DNA of 58,426 nt from Psychrobacter sp. JCM 18901 (GCF_000586435.1 NZ_BAWH01000021.1:1-58426), one strand, 5' to 3'; counted from the first letter of the stretch, positions 1 to 10,395 are shown. Translations and numbers: made by a program. Notes: generated by a model not told the origin, from the letters alone.

Positions 1-239
1 AATCTTTTGCGAAAGCATCGTTAATAAGAAAGCACCGTCGGTAAACAAGCCAGCTTATCTCATCTACTATATCACCATAATAAGCCTTATAGCGTGAGCG
101 CTTTATAAATTTATCATAATAACTTTACTGCATTTTCTATGGCTTCTTACGCCATGAAATCTGTTTTTTAGCATCATTGTTACTTTGCGCGTCATCTATA
201 GGCGCTGCCCAGTAAAACTGTTATTATTCCTAATCTTAT
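1..239. other. AT-rich 5' flank of serB, no gene seen
   Basis: No convincing reading frame is visible in this stretch. It is AT-rich and precedes serB, so it probably carries the serB promoter, but I cannot single out clear -35/-10 boxes. No strong Shine-Dalgarno sequence precedes the serB ATG. Confidence 0.4.
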
Positions 240-1458
240 ATGAGCATACAAGGGACAATTGAGCCATGCCAAAAAAATACATCTTATTCGTTACCAAAAG
301 ACAGCAAAGCATGGCAACAAGCCGTTGATTCTATTGCGGCATTATTACCCGAAGATACCAATTTGCAAGACTTTGATGCGCTACAGTCGCTACCTGTTTT
401 TGCGCTCATCGTAGTACTGCCGACTCAAGTATCTGCGTTAGATATTCATCAGTACGTTCAGTCGTGGGTCGATGAACAGCCAAGCTGGCATCTAGTAACG
501 GTTGCCGAAGATACTGACGCTAGCTTCGTCAATATCACGGTATCTGATACAGAACCTACAGCGGCAGACGCACAGCGCCTACCCTTTACCCATACTCAGG
601 TCTACCGTTATCTACTAGTACCAGTCACTGACACGCTGATGCACCCTGGCAAAAAAAACCGCAGCCGCTCACATTATTGATGATCAGCTGACCGCTCGAT
701 TGCGTCATGATCTAACTGAAGAATATAACAATACACGCAGTGCCGACAGTGCCGATAACCTAAATGTCGTGGACTGTCATATCCTATCTGTCGGTCATAT
801 GCTACGGACGCATAAGCTTGCCTGCTTTGATATGGACTCAACCTTGATTGAGCAAGAAGTCATCGTAGAGCTGGCAAAGACTGCTGGTATTGGCGAAGAA
901 GTTGAAGCATCACTGAAGCCGCAATGCGCGGTGAAATTGATTTTGATGAATCGTTTGCTCAGCGTGTGGCCTTGCTAAAAGGCACCTCTACTGATGTGCT
1001 GGATGATATCTGTAGTCGCTTAACGTTATCGACTGGTGCACGCACGACGATCAGTGCGCTAAAAGCGCTAGGTTATCATACGGTGCTAGTTTCAGGCGGC
1101 TTTACTTATTTTGCCCGTTATATCGCTGAGCAGTTGGGTATCGATGAAGTACATGCCAACGCTCTAGATATCGAGGAAGGTGAAGTCACTGGTCATGTAC
1201 AGTGGCCTATTGTCAATGGTGCCAAAAAAAGCTGCTATCGTTGAGCATACTGCTGAGCGCTTAGGCATTGAGATGTCACAAGTGGTCTGTGTCGGTGACG
1301 GTGCTAATGATTTACCGATGATGGCACTGGCCGATCTGGGTGTGGCCTATCATGCCAAACCAATCGTTCAAGCACGTGCTGATGCCGCTATCAACGTGAC
1401 AGGACTTGAAGGTACTCTGTACGCTCTTGGCTACCCAGCACTAGCGCCTACTGAGTAA
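240..1458 (+). CDS. serB: Phosphoserine phosphatase SerB (frameshifted three times here)
   Basis: This enzyme hydrolyses O-phosphoserine to serine, the last step of serine biosynthesis, in the cytosol. The reconstructed protein is about 405 aa: an N-terminal ACT-like regulatory half followed by a HAD phosphatase domain. Visible HAD motifs are CFDMDSTLIEQE (nucleophile Asp, motif I), LVSGGFTYFA (motif II), GAKKAAIVEH (motif III Lys) and VCVGDGANDLPMM (motif IV). The frame breaks three times: A8 at 651-658 (7 restores it), a missing A near 909 (EEVEA-ITEAAMRGEID), and A7 at 1224-1230 (6 restores it). After correction the protein is continuous, so it is probably functional and the indels are likely sequence errors. 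The start at 240 has no good ribosome binding site; a nearby alternative is possible. Confidence 0.9.
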
Positions 1459-1798
1459 TTACAGAACGCTTTATGCCATCCAATAAGCTAGGTTAATGTT
1501 TTGTCATTAATCTGGCTTTTATGCTTTAGTGCGTGGCTTAAAACATAAAAGTAGCGTAGATAGTATTGGTATATTAACCAGCTATTTGACGATGTTTGAC
1601 CATTTTTAGTTCAGTTAAACGACTATTAAATGAATTAAAGACATGCCTTAGTACGTGATGATAACTAATAAAATCTGCTATGCAGACTGATGTTTAGCTA
1701 ACGCCTGTTTTAGTTATTACTCATTTTTAGATGCTACTTATTTTTAGCTAATGCTTACTTTCAGATAACACTTATTTTTAAATGATAAAGGAATGCCC
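1459..1798. other. serB-popT intergenic region with a hairpin
   Basis: No gene is seen in these 340 bases. An inverted repeat CTTTTATG...CATAAAAG (1516-1551, extendable inward by about 5 pairs) follows serB and may mark its transcript end, but it lacks a T-tract. The rest is AT-rich with degenerate ACTTATTTTTA-like words (about 1733-1782) that I do not interpret. Confidence 0.35.
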
Positions 1799-2796
1799 AT
1801 GACGGCACCACAACCTCCACGGCCAACTCAGCCGTCAGCGCCAACGCCATTAGAGCAAGATACGGTACCTGTACATACAGATAGCCCAAAGCAGCTGGTA
1901 GGTATCTATATCAGAGGTATGGCCATGGGAGCAGCTGATATCGTACCTGGCGTCTCTGGCGGCACCATTGCGCTGATTGCAGGGATTTACGAGCGCTTGA
2001 TTAACGCGCTTGGTAGTATCGGCCCCAATCTTTGGACGATATTTCGACAAGAAGGTGGCATCAAAGGATTCGCGGCAATTTGGCGACAAGTAGACGCGAC
2101 GTTTCTATTGTGTTTGCTGCTGGGTATTGCCACTAGCTTTGCGACCTTAGCCGGTATCATTAAGCATTTATTGGACAATCAACCATTGCTTATTTGGTCG
2201 TTCTTTTTTTGGACTGGTCGTTGCAACGGTATTTATCTTACTCAGTGAGATAAAGCGCTGGAATATAGGACGTGCCGTACTGTTCGCGACTGGACTTATT
2301 GCCGCCGTAGTCATTAGTAGTATGCCGTTACTCACGACCACGCCTAGCTTACCGTATCTGTTTTTTTGCAGGGGCAATTGCTATTTGTGCCATGATCCTA
2401 CCGGGAATATCAGGGTCGTTTATTTTGCTATTGCTAGGCGCTTACGATGCAGTATTAGAAGCAGTCGATACGATGAATCTGAGTGCCATTTTCACAGTCA
2501 TTGCGGGTATGGCGACTGGGCTATTGCTATTCACGCGCGCACTTAAGTGGCTACTCTCGCATTATTATCAGGCTACCTTGGCATTGCTGACTGGCTTTAT
2601 TGCAGGCTCTCTAATAAAAGTATGGCCATGGAAAGTAGATGCGCTAGGCTCGCTCAACACTGAAGCTGTCCATAACGTAATGCCGTGGCAATACCCTACT
2701 GGCGCACAGTGGTCAACGACAGTAGGACTTATGCTACTCGGTGCTATTCTAGTTTCGCTATTATCTTGGTGGGGTAACCGTACCAATCGAGGCTAA
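1799..2796 (+). CDS. popT: DUF368 family undecaprenyl-phosphate translocase PopT (two frameshifts here)
   Basis: This is an integral membrane protein of the DUF368 family. Members have been shown to return undecaprenyl phosphate from the outer to the inner leaflet of the cytoplasmic membrane, recycling the lipid carrier for peptidoglycan and other envelope polymers. The family hallmark is visible near the N-terminus (RGMAMGAADIVPGVSGGTIA), and a second inverted-repeat-like motif, MILPGISGSFILLLLG, lies in the second half. The reconstructed length is about 331 aa with multiple hydrophobic segments and a Pro-rich cytosolic N-terminus. The frame breaks at T7 2204-2210 and T7 2361-2367; 6 T in each restores it. 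I chose ATG 1799 because AAAGGA (1787-1792) lies 6 nt upstream; ATG 1793 abuts the Shine-Dalgarno. Function is inferred from the family. Confidence 0.85.
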
Positions 2797-2895
2797 ATAT
2801 TTAGCAAACTATCAGTCCTGTTTTCTAGTTTGGCTTGGTTTGCTAGCTAACAAACGCTTCCTAGACTAGCAAAACCATTTACGTACTCCTCAAAA

Positions 2896-2920
2896 TAAGC
2901 GCCACTCATCACGGCGCTTA
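2896..2920. terminator. Hairpin downstream of popT
   Basis: TAAGCGCC and GGCGCTTA form an 8-bp perfect stem with a 9-nt loop, about 100 nt after popT. There is no real T-tract on the + side, so terminator function is uncertain. Confidence 0.35.
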
Positions 2921-3069
2921 GCCTAACATCTAGCCATCAAATATCGCAAAACAAGCCAAAAAAACCAAACGTCAACGGTTGTCGCAAAGTCGCCTGTACC
3001 CTCTTCAGCTTTACTCAATAACCTCTCATAATAGTCTTATTGGAATTCACCTTATGAATAGCGAGATGA

Positions 3070-3471
3070 ATGATGTTAATGACTATATTTTCTTTTATCG
3101 GTGTAGAGGCATGGAGCGGCGCGGTATGGCTTGGTTATGGACTACTAGCCAGTTTAGTAGTGGCGCTTGCCGTATCGTCATATCGTTGGCTACTGCTATA
3201 TCTGTTTGGCGGTATGGCTTACTGGTTCACCGTTGAGTTGATTCAAAATATATTAGCCGGTCGCCCTATGTTGATGGAGCTATCATCATGGCATCGCTAT
3301 ATCATCGCTATGAGCATCAGTTGGTTACCGTTGGCAGCTTGGGTACTGTATCGGGCATTGCGCTATGATGACGTAAGTCAGTCAGTTAGTCAGCAACGTG
3401 AGCTAGAAGCCGCACGCTATATCGAACACACTCCTGTCTATGATGATAACTATCAGCCACGTTTTCGTTAA
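3070..3471 (+). CDS. Small membrane protein of unknown function
   Basis: I do not recognise this 133-aa protein. It has about three hydrophobic helices (residues about 7-32, 36-55 and 72-92), with aromatic-rich stretches such as WLLLYLFGGMAYWF. A hydrophilic C-terminal tail of about 35 residues ends in Arg, so that tail is probably cytosolic. The start could be any of three clustered Met codons (MMLM); the upstream Shine-Dalgarno is weak. It lies between popT and an SCP2-domain gene on the same strand, with gaps of more than 170 nt, so no operon is implied. The frame is intact. An overlapping frame starting at 2979 has an unnatural composition and I discounted it. Confidence 0.6.
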   Translation: MMLMTIFSFIGVEAWSGAVWLGYGLLASLVVALAVSSYRWLLLYLFGGMAYWFTVELIQNILAGRPMLMELSSWHRYIIAMSISWLPLAAWVLYRALRYDDVSQSVSQQRELEAARYIEHTPVYDDNYQPRFR

Positions 3472-3677
3472 AACTGTCCTATTTATACCTCTATTTGTCT
3501 ATATCAATACCTTGCTTACGTCAGTGACATCGAATGTTACAAGATACTTAACGCTCTCTACTTAACTCCTAAAGAGTTGGCACCCTGTGATAGTTTATAA
3601 TCCAGTTATATATTTGTCATAAAAACTGGTATAAAGTACGCTTTATTTTTATGCCTCATTTCTTTAGGAGTTCTGCT

Positions 3678-4184
3678 ATGTTTACTGTTCCTGTATTAGA
3701 TATCAAATCTGATCCATTAGATGCTTTATTGGCTGTCGTCGGTTATCGTTTGTCTATGTTAGCTGATAGCGATAACGAAGATGTCAAAGCGTTATTTGCT
3801 GATCGTCAGGTTACGATTGAGTTTGCTAGTACTGAGTCTGATATTGCCCGTTCTTTTAGCTTTGATAATGGACAGTTCAGTCAACAAAGCGGCCATGCAA
3901 AAGAAGCCGATTTGACCATCACTTTCAAAGACTCTATGACTGGCGTTAGACTGCTAACCAAAGGTAGCCTACCTGCCTTTATGACTGCTGTACAAGAAGG
4001 TAACTTGAGCATTGAAGGTGACTATAGCCTAATGATGTGGTTCAACAAACTTGCCAAGCATATCGTTCCAGCTATCCCAGAAGAGTGCAAACCATATATT
4101 CAAAAAGCCAAACCTTACGCTTATAAAGCACAGAAACTTGCTGAGCATTGGGTTGGTATCGCCAAGCACAAACTTGGCAAATAA
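3678..4184 (+). CDS. SCP2 sterol-binding domain protein (SCP2/UbiJ-like lipid carrier)
   Basis: This 168-aa protein consists mainly of one SCP2-type lipid-binding fold. The segment ADLTITFKDSMTGVRLL, then SLPAFMTAVQEGNLSIEGDY, is the typical SCP2 core, in which a hydrophobic tunnel binds lipids. The family includes UbiJ accessory proteins and generic lipid carriers. This one ends with a Lys-rich amphipathic helix (about residues 140-168) rather than the long UbiJ coiled coil, so I leave the function open. Start 3678 is preferred because TAGGAG (3665-3670) is spaced 7 nt; the upstream in-frame ATG 3651 lacks such a site. It appears to be a single-gene unit with the terminator at 4317 downstream. 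Confidence 0.75.
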   Translation: MFTVPVLDIKSDPLDALLAVVGYRLSMLADSDNEDVKALFADRQVTIEFASTESDIARSFSFDNGQFSQQSGHAKEADLTITFKDSMTGVRLLTKGSLPAFMTAVQEGNLSIEGDYSLMMWFNKLAKHIVPAIPEECKPYIQKAKPYAYKAQKLAEHWVGIAKHKLGK

Positions 4185-4316
4185 AAAGAATGATGCACTG
4201 AGCGATAGTCATTGGTAGAATGGATGATATAGAACTAGATAGCCAAACGTATAGTTACTATTTATATGCGCTACTGTGACAATTATACATACTGTCTAGC
4301 AGTGTTCTGATTTTCT

Positions 4317-4352
4317 AAAAAGGTTGCGGTATACTATACGGCAACCTTTTTT
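4317..4352 (+). terminator. Rho-independent terminator after the SCP2 gene
   Basis: AAAAAGGTTGC (4317-4327) pairs with GCAACCTTTTT (4341-4351) and is followed by a T-run. The hairpin separates the SCP2 gene from bioB and is symmetrical enough to act on either strand. Confidence 0.8.
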
Positions 4353-4429
4353 GTTACCTTATAAATGACAATAGATAAAAACATTGGTTTTATTTAATAC
4401 CCTCTAATTCTTATAAAAGGACTTACCTT

Positions 4430-5594
4430 ATGGCAGGATTGCTTAGCATCTCCGAACCTGACGCCACCCAGCCAACTGATGTAGCCACTCAGCCAGATAC
4501 GATCAACAGTGATTTTTTTGGCCAGTCTAGCCACAGACGCAACTCAAACTGATAATAAAGTAGCTACCATGTATAGCCGTGAAGAAATCGCGCAACTGTT
4601 TGACTTACCTCTAATGGACTTGCTATTACAAGCACAGACTATCCATAGAAAGCATTTCACTGCCAATGAAGTGCAAATCAGCACGCTACTCTCTATCAAA
4701 ACGGGCAACTGCCCTGAAGATTGCGGCTACTGCTCACAGTCAGGTCATCATCGCGACACCACCAAACTACAAGCAGAAAAGCGTATAGAAGTTGATAAAG
4801 TCATCGCTGCGGCCAAACGTGCCAAAAACAGTGGCTCATCACGCTTCTGCATGGGTGCCGCGTGGAAACATCCAAGTGCCAAAGACATGCCTTATGTGGT
4901 TGAGCTGATCAAAGAAGTAAAAGCATTGGGACTTGAAACTTGCATGACATTGGGTATGCTTGATACCAATCAAGCAACGCAGTTGGCCGATGCAGGGTTG
5001 GATTACTACAACCATAACTTAGATACTTCGCGTAGCTACTATGAGCAAGTCGTTAGCACGCGTAGCTATGATGAGCGTTTAGATACGATAGAAAACGTGC
5101 GTAACTCTGGCATTAATGTCTGTAGTGGTAATATCGTTGGTATGGGCGAAAGCCGTGATGACCGCATCGATTGGGTACTTGAGCTGCTAAAAATGCCAAA
5201 AGCGCCTGAATCAATTCCAGTCAACTTACTGGTGCCTATTGCAGGTACACCGATTGGTGACAAAGTACTGGCCGAAGGTCAACTGTCTGTACTTGAATGG
5301 ATTCGTACTATTGCTGTCGCCCGTATTTGCTGCCCGACTAGCTACGTGCGTTTATCTGCTGGCCGCGAAAGCCTGTCAGATTCTGAGCAGGCATTAGCCT
5401 TTATGGCAGGTGCCAACTCATTCTTTTATGGTGACAAGCTTCTTACCACTGGTAACGCAAGCCAATCAGGCGACGACAGACTCATGCGTGAGCTTGGCCT
5501 TACCAAACAGTTTGCCGCACCAAGAGCACCTAAAGTACTGCCTGTAATGGATGCGATGAATGGTCATCAAACACAAGTTGTGTTGGTAGATTAA
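4430..5594 (+). CDS. bioB: Biotin synthase BioB (one frameshift near the N-terminus)
   Basis: BioB is a radical-SAM enzyme that inserts sulfur into dethiobiotin, the last step of biotin synthesis. The radical-SAM cysteine motif appears as [12 protein letters not shown]. Further family motifs are [39 protein letters not shown] and RLSAGRE. The reconstructed length is about 387 aa, with a roughly 45-residue low-complexity N-terminal extension rich in Thr, Asp and Gln before [14 protein letters not shown] 4430 is chosen because AAAAGG (4415-4420) lies upstream and because T7 at 4513-4519 breaks the frame; with 6 T the 4430 frame runs straight into BioB. If the frameshift were real, initiation at the internal ATG 4569 would still give a nearly complete enzyme. 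No other bio genes are adjacent. Confidence 0.95.
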
Positions 5595-5633
5595 GCCGAA
5601 GCTAAAAAAAATATAAGTTAAGCAAGAGAAACT

Positions 5634-6071
5634 ATGATGGCAGATTATTTTAACTGGATTAAAGCCGCGCACATTATCTCGATGGTCTGCTGGTTTGCGG
5701 CGATATTCTATTTGCCGCGCCTGTTTGTCTATCATGCGATGAGTGACGATAGCATCAGCCATGAGCGCTTTGCCATTATGGAGCGCAAGCTATATCGCGG
5801 TATCATGACCCCATCGATGATAGCGACATGGATTTTTGGTCTATGGATGTTAGGACTGGGCTGGGATGTCTATAAAACCCAAGGCTGGCTACATGTTAAA
5901 TTGCTATTAGTAGTGCTGCTGTCAGGCTATCATGGCGCTTGCGGCTTTTATCGTAAAAAGCTAATTGATAATCCACATTATAAAACGCATAAATTCTGGC
6001 GCTGGTTTAATGAAGTGCCGGTCTTTGCCTTAGTGATTATCGTTATTCTCGTCGTGGTAAAACCGTTTTAG
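5634..6071 (+). CDS. hemJ: Protoporphyrinogen oxidase HemJ
   Basis: This 145-aa integral membrane protein has four hydrophobic helices and matches the HemJ family, which oxidises protoporphyrinogen IX to protoporphyrin IX in the penultimate step of haem synthesis. HemJ is the form used in Acinetobacter and relatives. Conserved features are AAHIISMVCWFAAIFYLPRLFVYH near the start (His in helix 1), WLHVKLLLV and GYHGACG with conserved His, and the C-terminal FNEVPVFALVIIVILVVVKPF. It begins 39 nt after bioB, so co-transcription is possible. ATG 5634 and ATG 5637 are both possible starts; AAGAGAA upstream is a weak Shine-Dalgarno. The frame is intact. Confidence 0.9.
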   Translation: MMADYFNWIKAAHIISMVCWFAAIFYLPRLFVYHAMSDDSISHERFAIMERKLYRGIMTPSMIATWIFGLWMLGLGWDVYKTQGWLHVKLLLVVLLSGYHGACGFYRKKLIDNPHYKTHKFWRWFNEVPVFALVIIVILVVVKPF

Positions 6072-6106
6072 CATAAGAAAACCAATTAGACATGCAAAAT
6101 AAAAGC

Positions 6107-6140
6107 GTCCGTAACTTCAATGAGTTGCGGACTCTTTTTT
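6107..6140 (+). terminator. Rho-independent terminator after hemJ
   Basis: GTCCGTAACT (6107-6116) and AGTTGCGGAC (6123-6132) form a 10-bp stem with one G-U pair and a 6-nt loop, followed by TCTTTTTT. It lies between hemJ (+) and the convergent NlpC-like gene (-). Confidence 0.85.
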
Positions 6141-6182
6141 ATTCATTTATAGGTCGTGTTATCAAACTGGAGATATCGAACA

Positions 6183-6820
6183 CTAAACGCTCGGACGCAT
6201 AATTTGATAAACATTACTTAAATCGTACACGCGGTAACGAGCTGGTTCACGGCGATTTTCGCCAGCATAGCTCAGTATCAAAGCCTGCTTGGCACGCTCA
6301 TCGACCCAACCGACGAACAGTCCACTATGCTCGACGCCATTGTAGCCATGATTGATATAATAGAGCCAGTCACCTGCTTCAATCTCGCTGCTACTAGCAT
6401 AGGCCCTTGCGCATAAGTGCCTTTATGTATGGTATTACGCGATACCCCTGCCCGATTGAATACCGCATTTAAATAGTCCCAGCAGCCACCTTGAATAATC
6501 GTGCGCTCATTAAGTGCCATTTTGCGGGCGGTACTGACCACCTCACGTGCTGCCATACTACTCTGCGTCTCGGCATTGCTCAATAGCGGTAGATACTCGC
6601 TATCGACATTGTCATAGTTACCTGATAGAAACGCTGATAAGACTTTAGGTGCTGAACGCTGTACCTCAGGATAACGATAGGATGTATTCGTCGTTGATTG
6701 AATAGATTTTTGGGCGATAAGCATACTCATACTATCTGCATGGACTTGCCCTACCATGCCGCAGGTAAATAGGAATAAACCGCACGACGCGGCGACTGAC
6801 GGTATAGACAAACGCAGCAT
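6183..6820 (-). CDS. Secreted NlpC/P60-like cysteine peptidase-fold protein (one frameshift)
   Basis: The reconstructed protein is about 212 aa. An N-terminal signal peptide (hydrophobic residues about 7-24, ending in VHA) indicates export. The second half resembles an NlpC/P60- or CHAP-like cell-wall hydrolase: a Cys in GGCWDYLNAVFNRAG at a helix start and a later His in VEHSGLFVGWVDE, after GDWLYYINHGYN, fit a Cys-His catalytic pair. The frame breaks near 6402, where one G/C is missing (GTYAQGP-YASSSEIEAGDW); correction extends it to a stop at 6183. The start has a good Shine-Dalgarno (AAGGAGTT). Substrate is unknown; peptidoglycan amidase or endopeptidase activity is inference from fold. 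Confidence 0.65.
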
Positions 6821-7083
6821 GACTAACTCCTTGTCAACTAGATCTCAATGACAGTATCAATAATAAGAAGGATAAATTTTATAATCCTACTTATAAACCA
6901 TTTGCGCACAAATCTGCAAGCACTATTCGCTTGCGTCAGGTGATAGACGGTATAAATATACTGATGAATGACAATATTGGGGAGATGCGCTAAGTGGAAT
7001 TTAAAATGACATTTGAGTTAGGAGGTTAGATAATACGAAGATAATAGCTGTGCTTTCATAAAGTATGAAATTGAAAAATGATA

Positions 7084-7575
7084 TTAATTACTCTTCATTT
7101 TAATATTTACATGGCGTTTCGTTAGCGTTTGCCCTTCTAAGATAGCTTTCGCAGCTTTTGCTTCTTGAGCACTCTCAAAACCGGTAATACGATATTTGCG
7201 AACATCACTACTATCGACAATCTGTAATTGCTCTCCAATCAGCGTTATCTTATCACCGTCAGTCAAATGAATATGCTCACGCTTACCTAGATTGTCATGG
7301 ACCAACTCGCCAGCCTTTACCCACAATGTACCGCTACTAATCATACCGCTCATGGCTTTCTTATGCTGTTGACGCTTTTTGTTAAACACAAAACTACCGA
7401 TAATAAGAAGCGCAAGCGCACCGATAGCTAAACGCTCAGGCAACAAGCTCATCGCCATAGCGACTGCGACAGCCCCTACCAATAATGCAGAACCAAACCA
7501 AAACATGCCATTATCAGCAGCATTTGCTTGCCCTTGTAAGGTGATTTTGGCGCCATCATCAGTCAGCTTGAGCAT
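7084..7575 (-). CDS. Two-helix membrane protein of unknown function
   Basis: I do not recognise this 163-aa protein. Residues about 25-43 and 48-64 are hydrophobic helices, followed by a basic stretch (NKKRQQHKKA) that suggests a cytosolic C-terminal domain. The soluble part contains LVHDNLGKREHIHLTDGDKITL and ends in a short basic tail. The frame is intact, and AGGTAA upstream of the ATG is a weak Shine-Dalgarno. It follows rph on the same strand but is separated from it by a terminator, so it is probably transcribed separately. Confidence 0.6.
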   Translation of the reverse strand: MLKLTDDGAKITLQGQANAADNGMFWFGSALLVGAVAVAMAMSLLPERLAIGALALLIIGSFVFNKKRQQHKKAMSGMISSGTLWVKAGELVHDNLGKREHIHLTDGDKITLIGEQLQIVDSSDVRKYRITGFESAQEAKAAKAILEGQTLTKRHVNIKMKSN

Positions 7576-7615
7576 GTGTTGTTACCTATTACGTAATGTA
7601 CGAATATTTTCTATT

Positions 7616-7649
7616 AAAAAAACTGCCTATTAGAAGCTAACAGGCAGTT
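7616..7649 (-). terminator. Rho-independent terminator after rph
   Basis: Read on the minus strand, AACTGCCT and AGGCAGTT form an 8-bp stem with a 13-nt loop, followed directly by seven T (plus-strand A 7616-7622). It lies 45 nt past the rph stop. Confidence 0.85.
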
Positions 7650-7694
7650 ATTGACACCAAAAACAAAGACAGTATGTTGAATCTAAACGCTAGT

Positions 7695-8411
7695 CTACCA
7701 ACCAAGCGCTGTCTGTTGCATTTTAATCAATTCAGCGATGCCTTTTTCAGCTAATGACAGCATAGCATCTGCTTGAGCACGAGTGAACGGCTTTTCTTCA
7801 GCAGTACCTTGCAGCTCAATGTACTCGCCTTTTTGGGTCATCACAACGTTCAAGTCGGTATCGCAGCTAGAGTCTTCTTCATAGTTTAGATCAAGATATG
7901 CTTCGCCATCTTTCATACCAACAGAAACCGCAGCAACCAATCCGATTAGCGGATCTGCTTTGAGTTTCTTGGCCTTTTGGATACTCTCTAGCGCATCGAT
8001 AAGCGCAATTGCAGCACCAGTGATACTAGCCGTACGAGTACCACCATCCGCTTGCAGCACATCGCAATCTAGATAGATGGTGTTTTCACCAAGCTTACTC
8101 AGATCAATCATGGCACGCAAGCTACGACCGATCAAACGCTGAATCTCTTGCGTACGACCTGACTGCTTACCGCGAGCCGCTTCACGCTGATTGCGCGTGT
8201 TGGTCGCACGTGGCAACATACCATACTCAGCTGTGATCCAACCTTTGCCTTTACCTTTGAGCCAGCGCGGCACACCAGACTCTACACTGGCAGTACATAG
8301 TACTTTGGTATCGCCAAAACTTACCAATACTGACCCTTCAGCATGCTTCGTATAATGGCGCTCAAAGCTGATCGAGCGAAGTTGGTCAAGCTCACGATTG
8401 TCAATACGCAT
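7695..8411 (-). CDS. rph: Ribonuclease PH
   Basis: RNase PH is a phosphorolytic 3'-5' exoribonuclease that trims tRNA precursors, working as a hexamer. The 238-aa protein matches the family's usual length. Motifs include [12 protein letters not shown] at the start, [52 protein letters not shown] (phosphate-binding Arg region) and [19 protein letters not shown]. The frame is intact. AGGA lies about 8 nt before the ATG. The gene is flanked by its own downstream terminator and a weak hairpin upstream, so it is likely monocistronic. Confidence 0.95.
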   Translation of the reverse strand: MRIDNRELDQLRSISFERHYTKHAEGSVLVSFGDTKVLCTASVESGVPRWLKGKGKGWITAEYGMLPRATNTRNQREAARGKQSGRTQEIQRLIGRSLRAMIDLSKLGENTIYLDCDVLQADGGTRTASITGAAIALIDALESIQKAKKLKADPLIGLVAAVSVGMKDGEAYLDLNYEEDSSCDTDLNVVMTQKGEYIELQGTAEEKPFTRAQADAMLSLAEKGIAELIKMQQTALGW

Positions 8412-8448
8412 AAAAATTCCTAGTACAATGTTATAAAAGCAGTGTCAT

Positions 8449-8486
8449 AAAAATACCTATCAGTCGTTAGCAAACACATTGATAGG
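8449..8486 (-). terminator. Weak terminator-like hairpin between fadD paralogue 2 and rph
   Basis: On the minus strand CCTATCA and TGATAGG form a 7-bp stem with a 17-nt loop, followed by TATTTTTATG. It lies after the second fadD and upstream of rph. Confidence 0.45.
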
Positions 8487-8592
8487 CATGTAGTCGACTA
8501 AAATCTTAAGATATCCTAACGTGACAACGGCGCAATAGCAAGATTCGCTCCTGCCATTACGCCACCGTTATCAACAGAATGTCAGATATAAA

Positions 8593-10395
8593 CTATTCTA
8601 ACCCTTCCATCTTACGCAATTCCTTACGTAGGATTTTGCCAACGTTCGACTTTGGTAATTCGTCAACGAACTGTATATGACGTGGGCGCTTATAGCCAGT
8701 CAGTTGTTTTTTTGCCATATTCCAATAGCTCTTTTTCAGTTACGTTGCCTTTTTTTGACCACAAACAGCTTTGGCTCTTCGCCGCGATCATCGTTCGGTA
8801 CACCAATAGCACCGCATTCTACGACTGCTGGATGCTCACTCATCGCTTCTTCGATTTCATTTGGATAAACGTTGAAACCAGACACCAAAATCATGTCTTT
8901 TTTTGCGGTCAACAATTTTGATAAAGCCTTTTTCGTCCATAATGCCGATATCGCCCGTTTTTAAGTAACCACTAGCCGTAAAGGATTCAGCGGTTTCTTT
9001 CGGACGATTCTGGTAACCAATCATGACCTGTGGACCTTTGACGCAGATTTCACCGCGATCACCCATCGCTACTATATTTTCGTCATCATCAATGAGTACG
9101 ATATCGGTACTAGGCGCAGGAATACCGATTTTTCCAGTAAATTCCGCAATAGTCATCGGATTAAAAGCTACGACAGGTGAGGTCTCAGATAGGCCATAAC
9201 CTTCAACGATAGGCAGACCAGTGATTTTATGCCACTCTTTGGCTACGCTAGGCAATACTGACATACCACCGCCGATAGACGCTTTTAGATTAGAAAAGTC
9301 CAAATCAGCAAAGTTATCTTTGTGTACTAAGCCATTGAATAAGGTATTCACAGCAGGGATAAACGCTGGCTTGTACTTGGCCATCTCTTTGATAAGCCCA
9401 TCAAGATCGCGCGGATTCGGAATGAGTAGCGAGGCATAGCCTTGATACATACTACACATACCGCAGACCATAAATGAGAATACGTGATATAGCGGCAGTG
9501 CGGTCAAAATCACATCTCTACCATCTATATCATCATCAAATGCACTGTTCATCAGTGCGCTGACCTGTAACATGTTGGCGACTAGATTGCCGTGAGACAG
9601 CATCGCACCTTTCGCTACTCCTGTCGTACCACCAGTATATTGTAGCAAGGCCACATCACTCAAGTTCAACTCAGGTCGTTGGTACTTACTGGCTGATTCA
9701 GCATTTAAGGCATGCTTGAAGCTCACGCTGTTCGGTATGCTATAAGCAGGAATCATCTTTTTAACATGACGAGCCACAAGATTAACCACGGCTCCTTTAA
9801 TCGTACCTAGCATATCACCAATGGTACACACCACTACATGCTCTACCTGACCTTTGTCTTCGGCCTCTTGATACGTCTTGGCAAAGTTTTCAACGATAAA
9901 TAGCGCTTTCGCACCACTGTCATGCAACTGATGTGACAGCTCACGGCTGGTGTATAGAGGGTTTACATTGACCAAGACCATCCCTGCACGAATGATACCC
10001 AAAGCAACCACTGGATACTGCAAGACGTTGGGCATCATTACCCCAACTTTATCGCCTGCGACCAGTCCTATTGACTGCAAATAGCTCGCAATCTGTCGGC
10101 TATATAGATCTAATTGCTTAAAAGTAATCGATGAGCCCATGCAGATATAGGCAGGTTTTTGGCCATAACGGCTAAAATTACGCTCGAACACATCCAGTAA
10201 AGAGGTATTGTCTTCTGGCATCTCAATAGTAGCATCGATGCTATAGCGCTCATAAGCGCTCAGCCACGGACTATCACTATCGATGGTCGGCATAGTAGGA
10301 AATGCATTACTTTGATAAACGTCGTTAGTAGTATTGGCTTTATCATCAGTTGCAGCGCTATTATCTGTCGTTTTTTTATTAATATTATCCGTCAT
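8593..10395 (-). CDS. fadD: Long-chain acyl-CoA synthetase FadD, paralogue 2 (three frameshifts)
   Basis: This is an ATP-dependent acyl-CoA ligase that activates fatty acids for beta-oxidation and phospholipid synthesis at the inner membrane face. The reconstructed length is about 599 aa. Adenylate-forming motifs are [20 protein letters not shown] (P-loop), GYGLSETSP, the hinge [17 protein letters not shown] after correction, and a C-terminal [16 protein letters not shown] carrying the catalytic Lys. An N-terminal Asn/Thr/Asp-rich tail of about 40 residues is absent from paralogue 1. The frame breaks at T7 8707-8713, 8750-8756 and 8898-8904; 6 T in each restores the frame to a stop at 8593. 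It lies about 510 nt downstream of paralogue 1, with a terminator between, so it is probably transcribed separately. Confidence 0.9.

Noticed and set aside
2979..3236. 85-codon + strand frame overlapping the small membrane protein gene
   Set aside because: The frame starting at 3070 is longer and has a clean membrane-protein composition, whereas this one does not.
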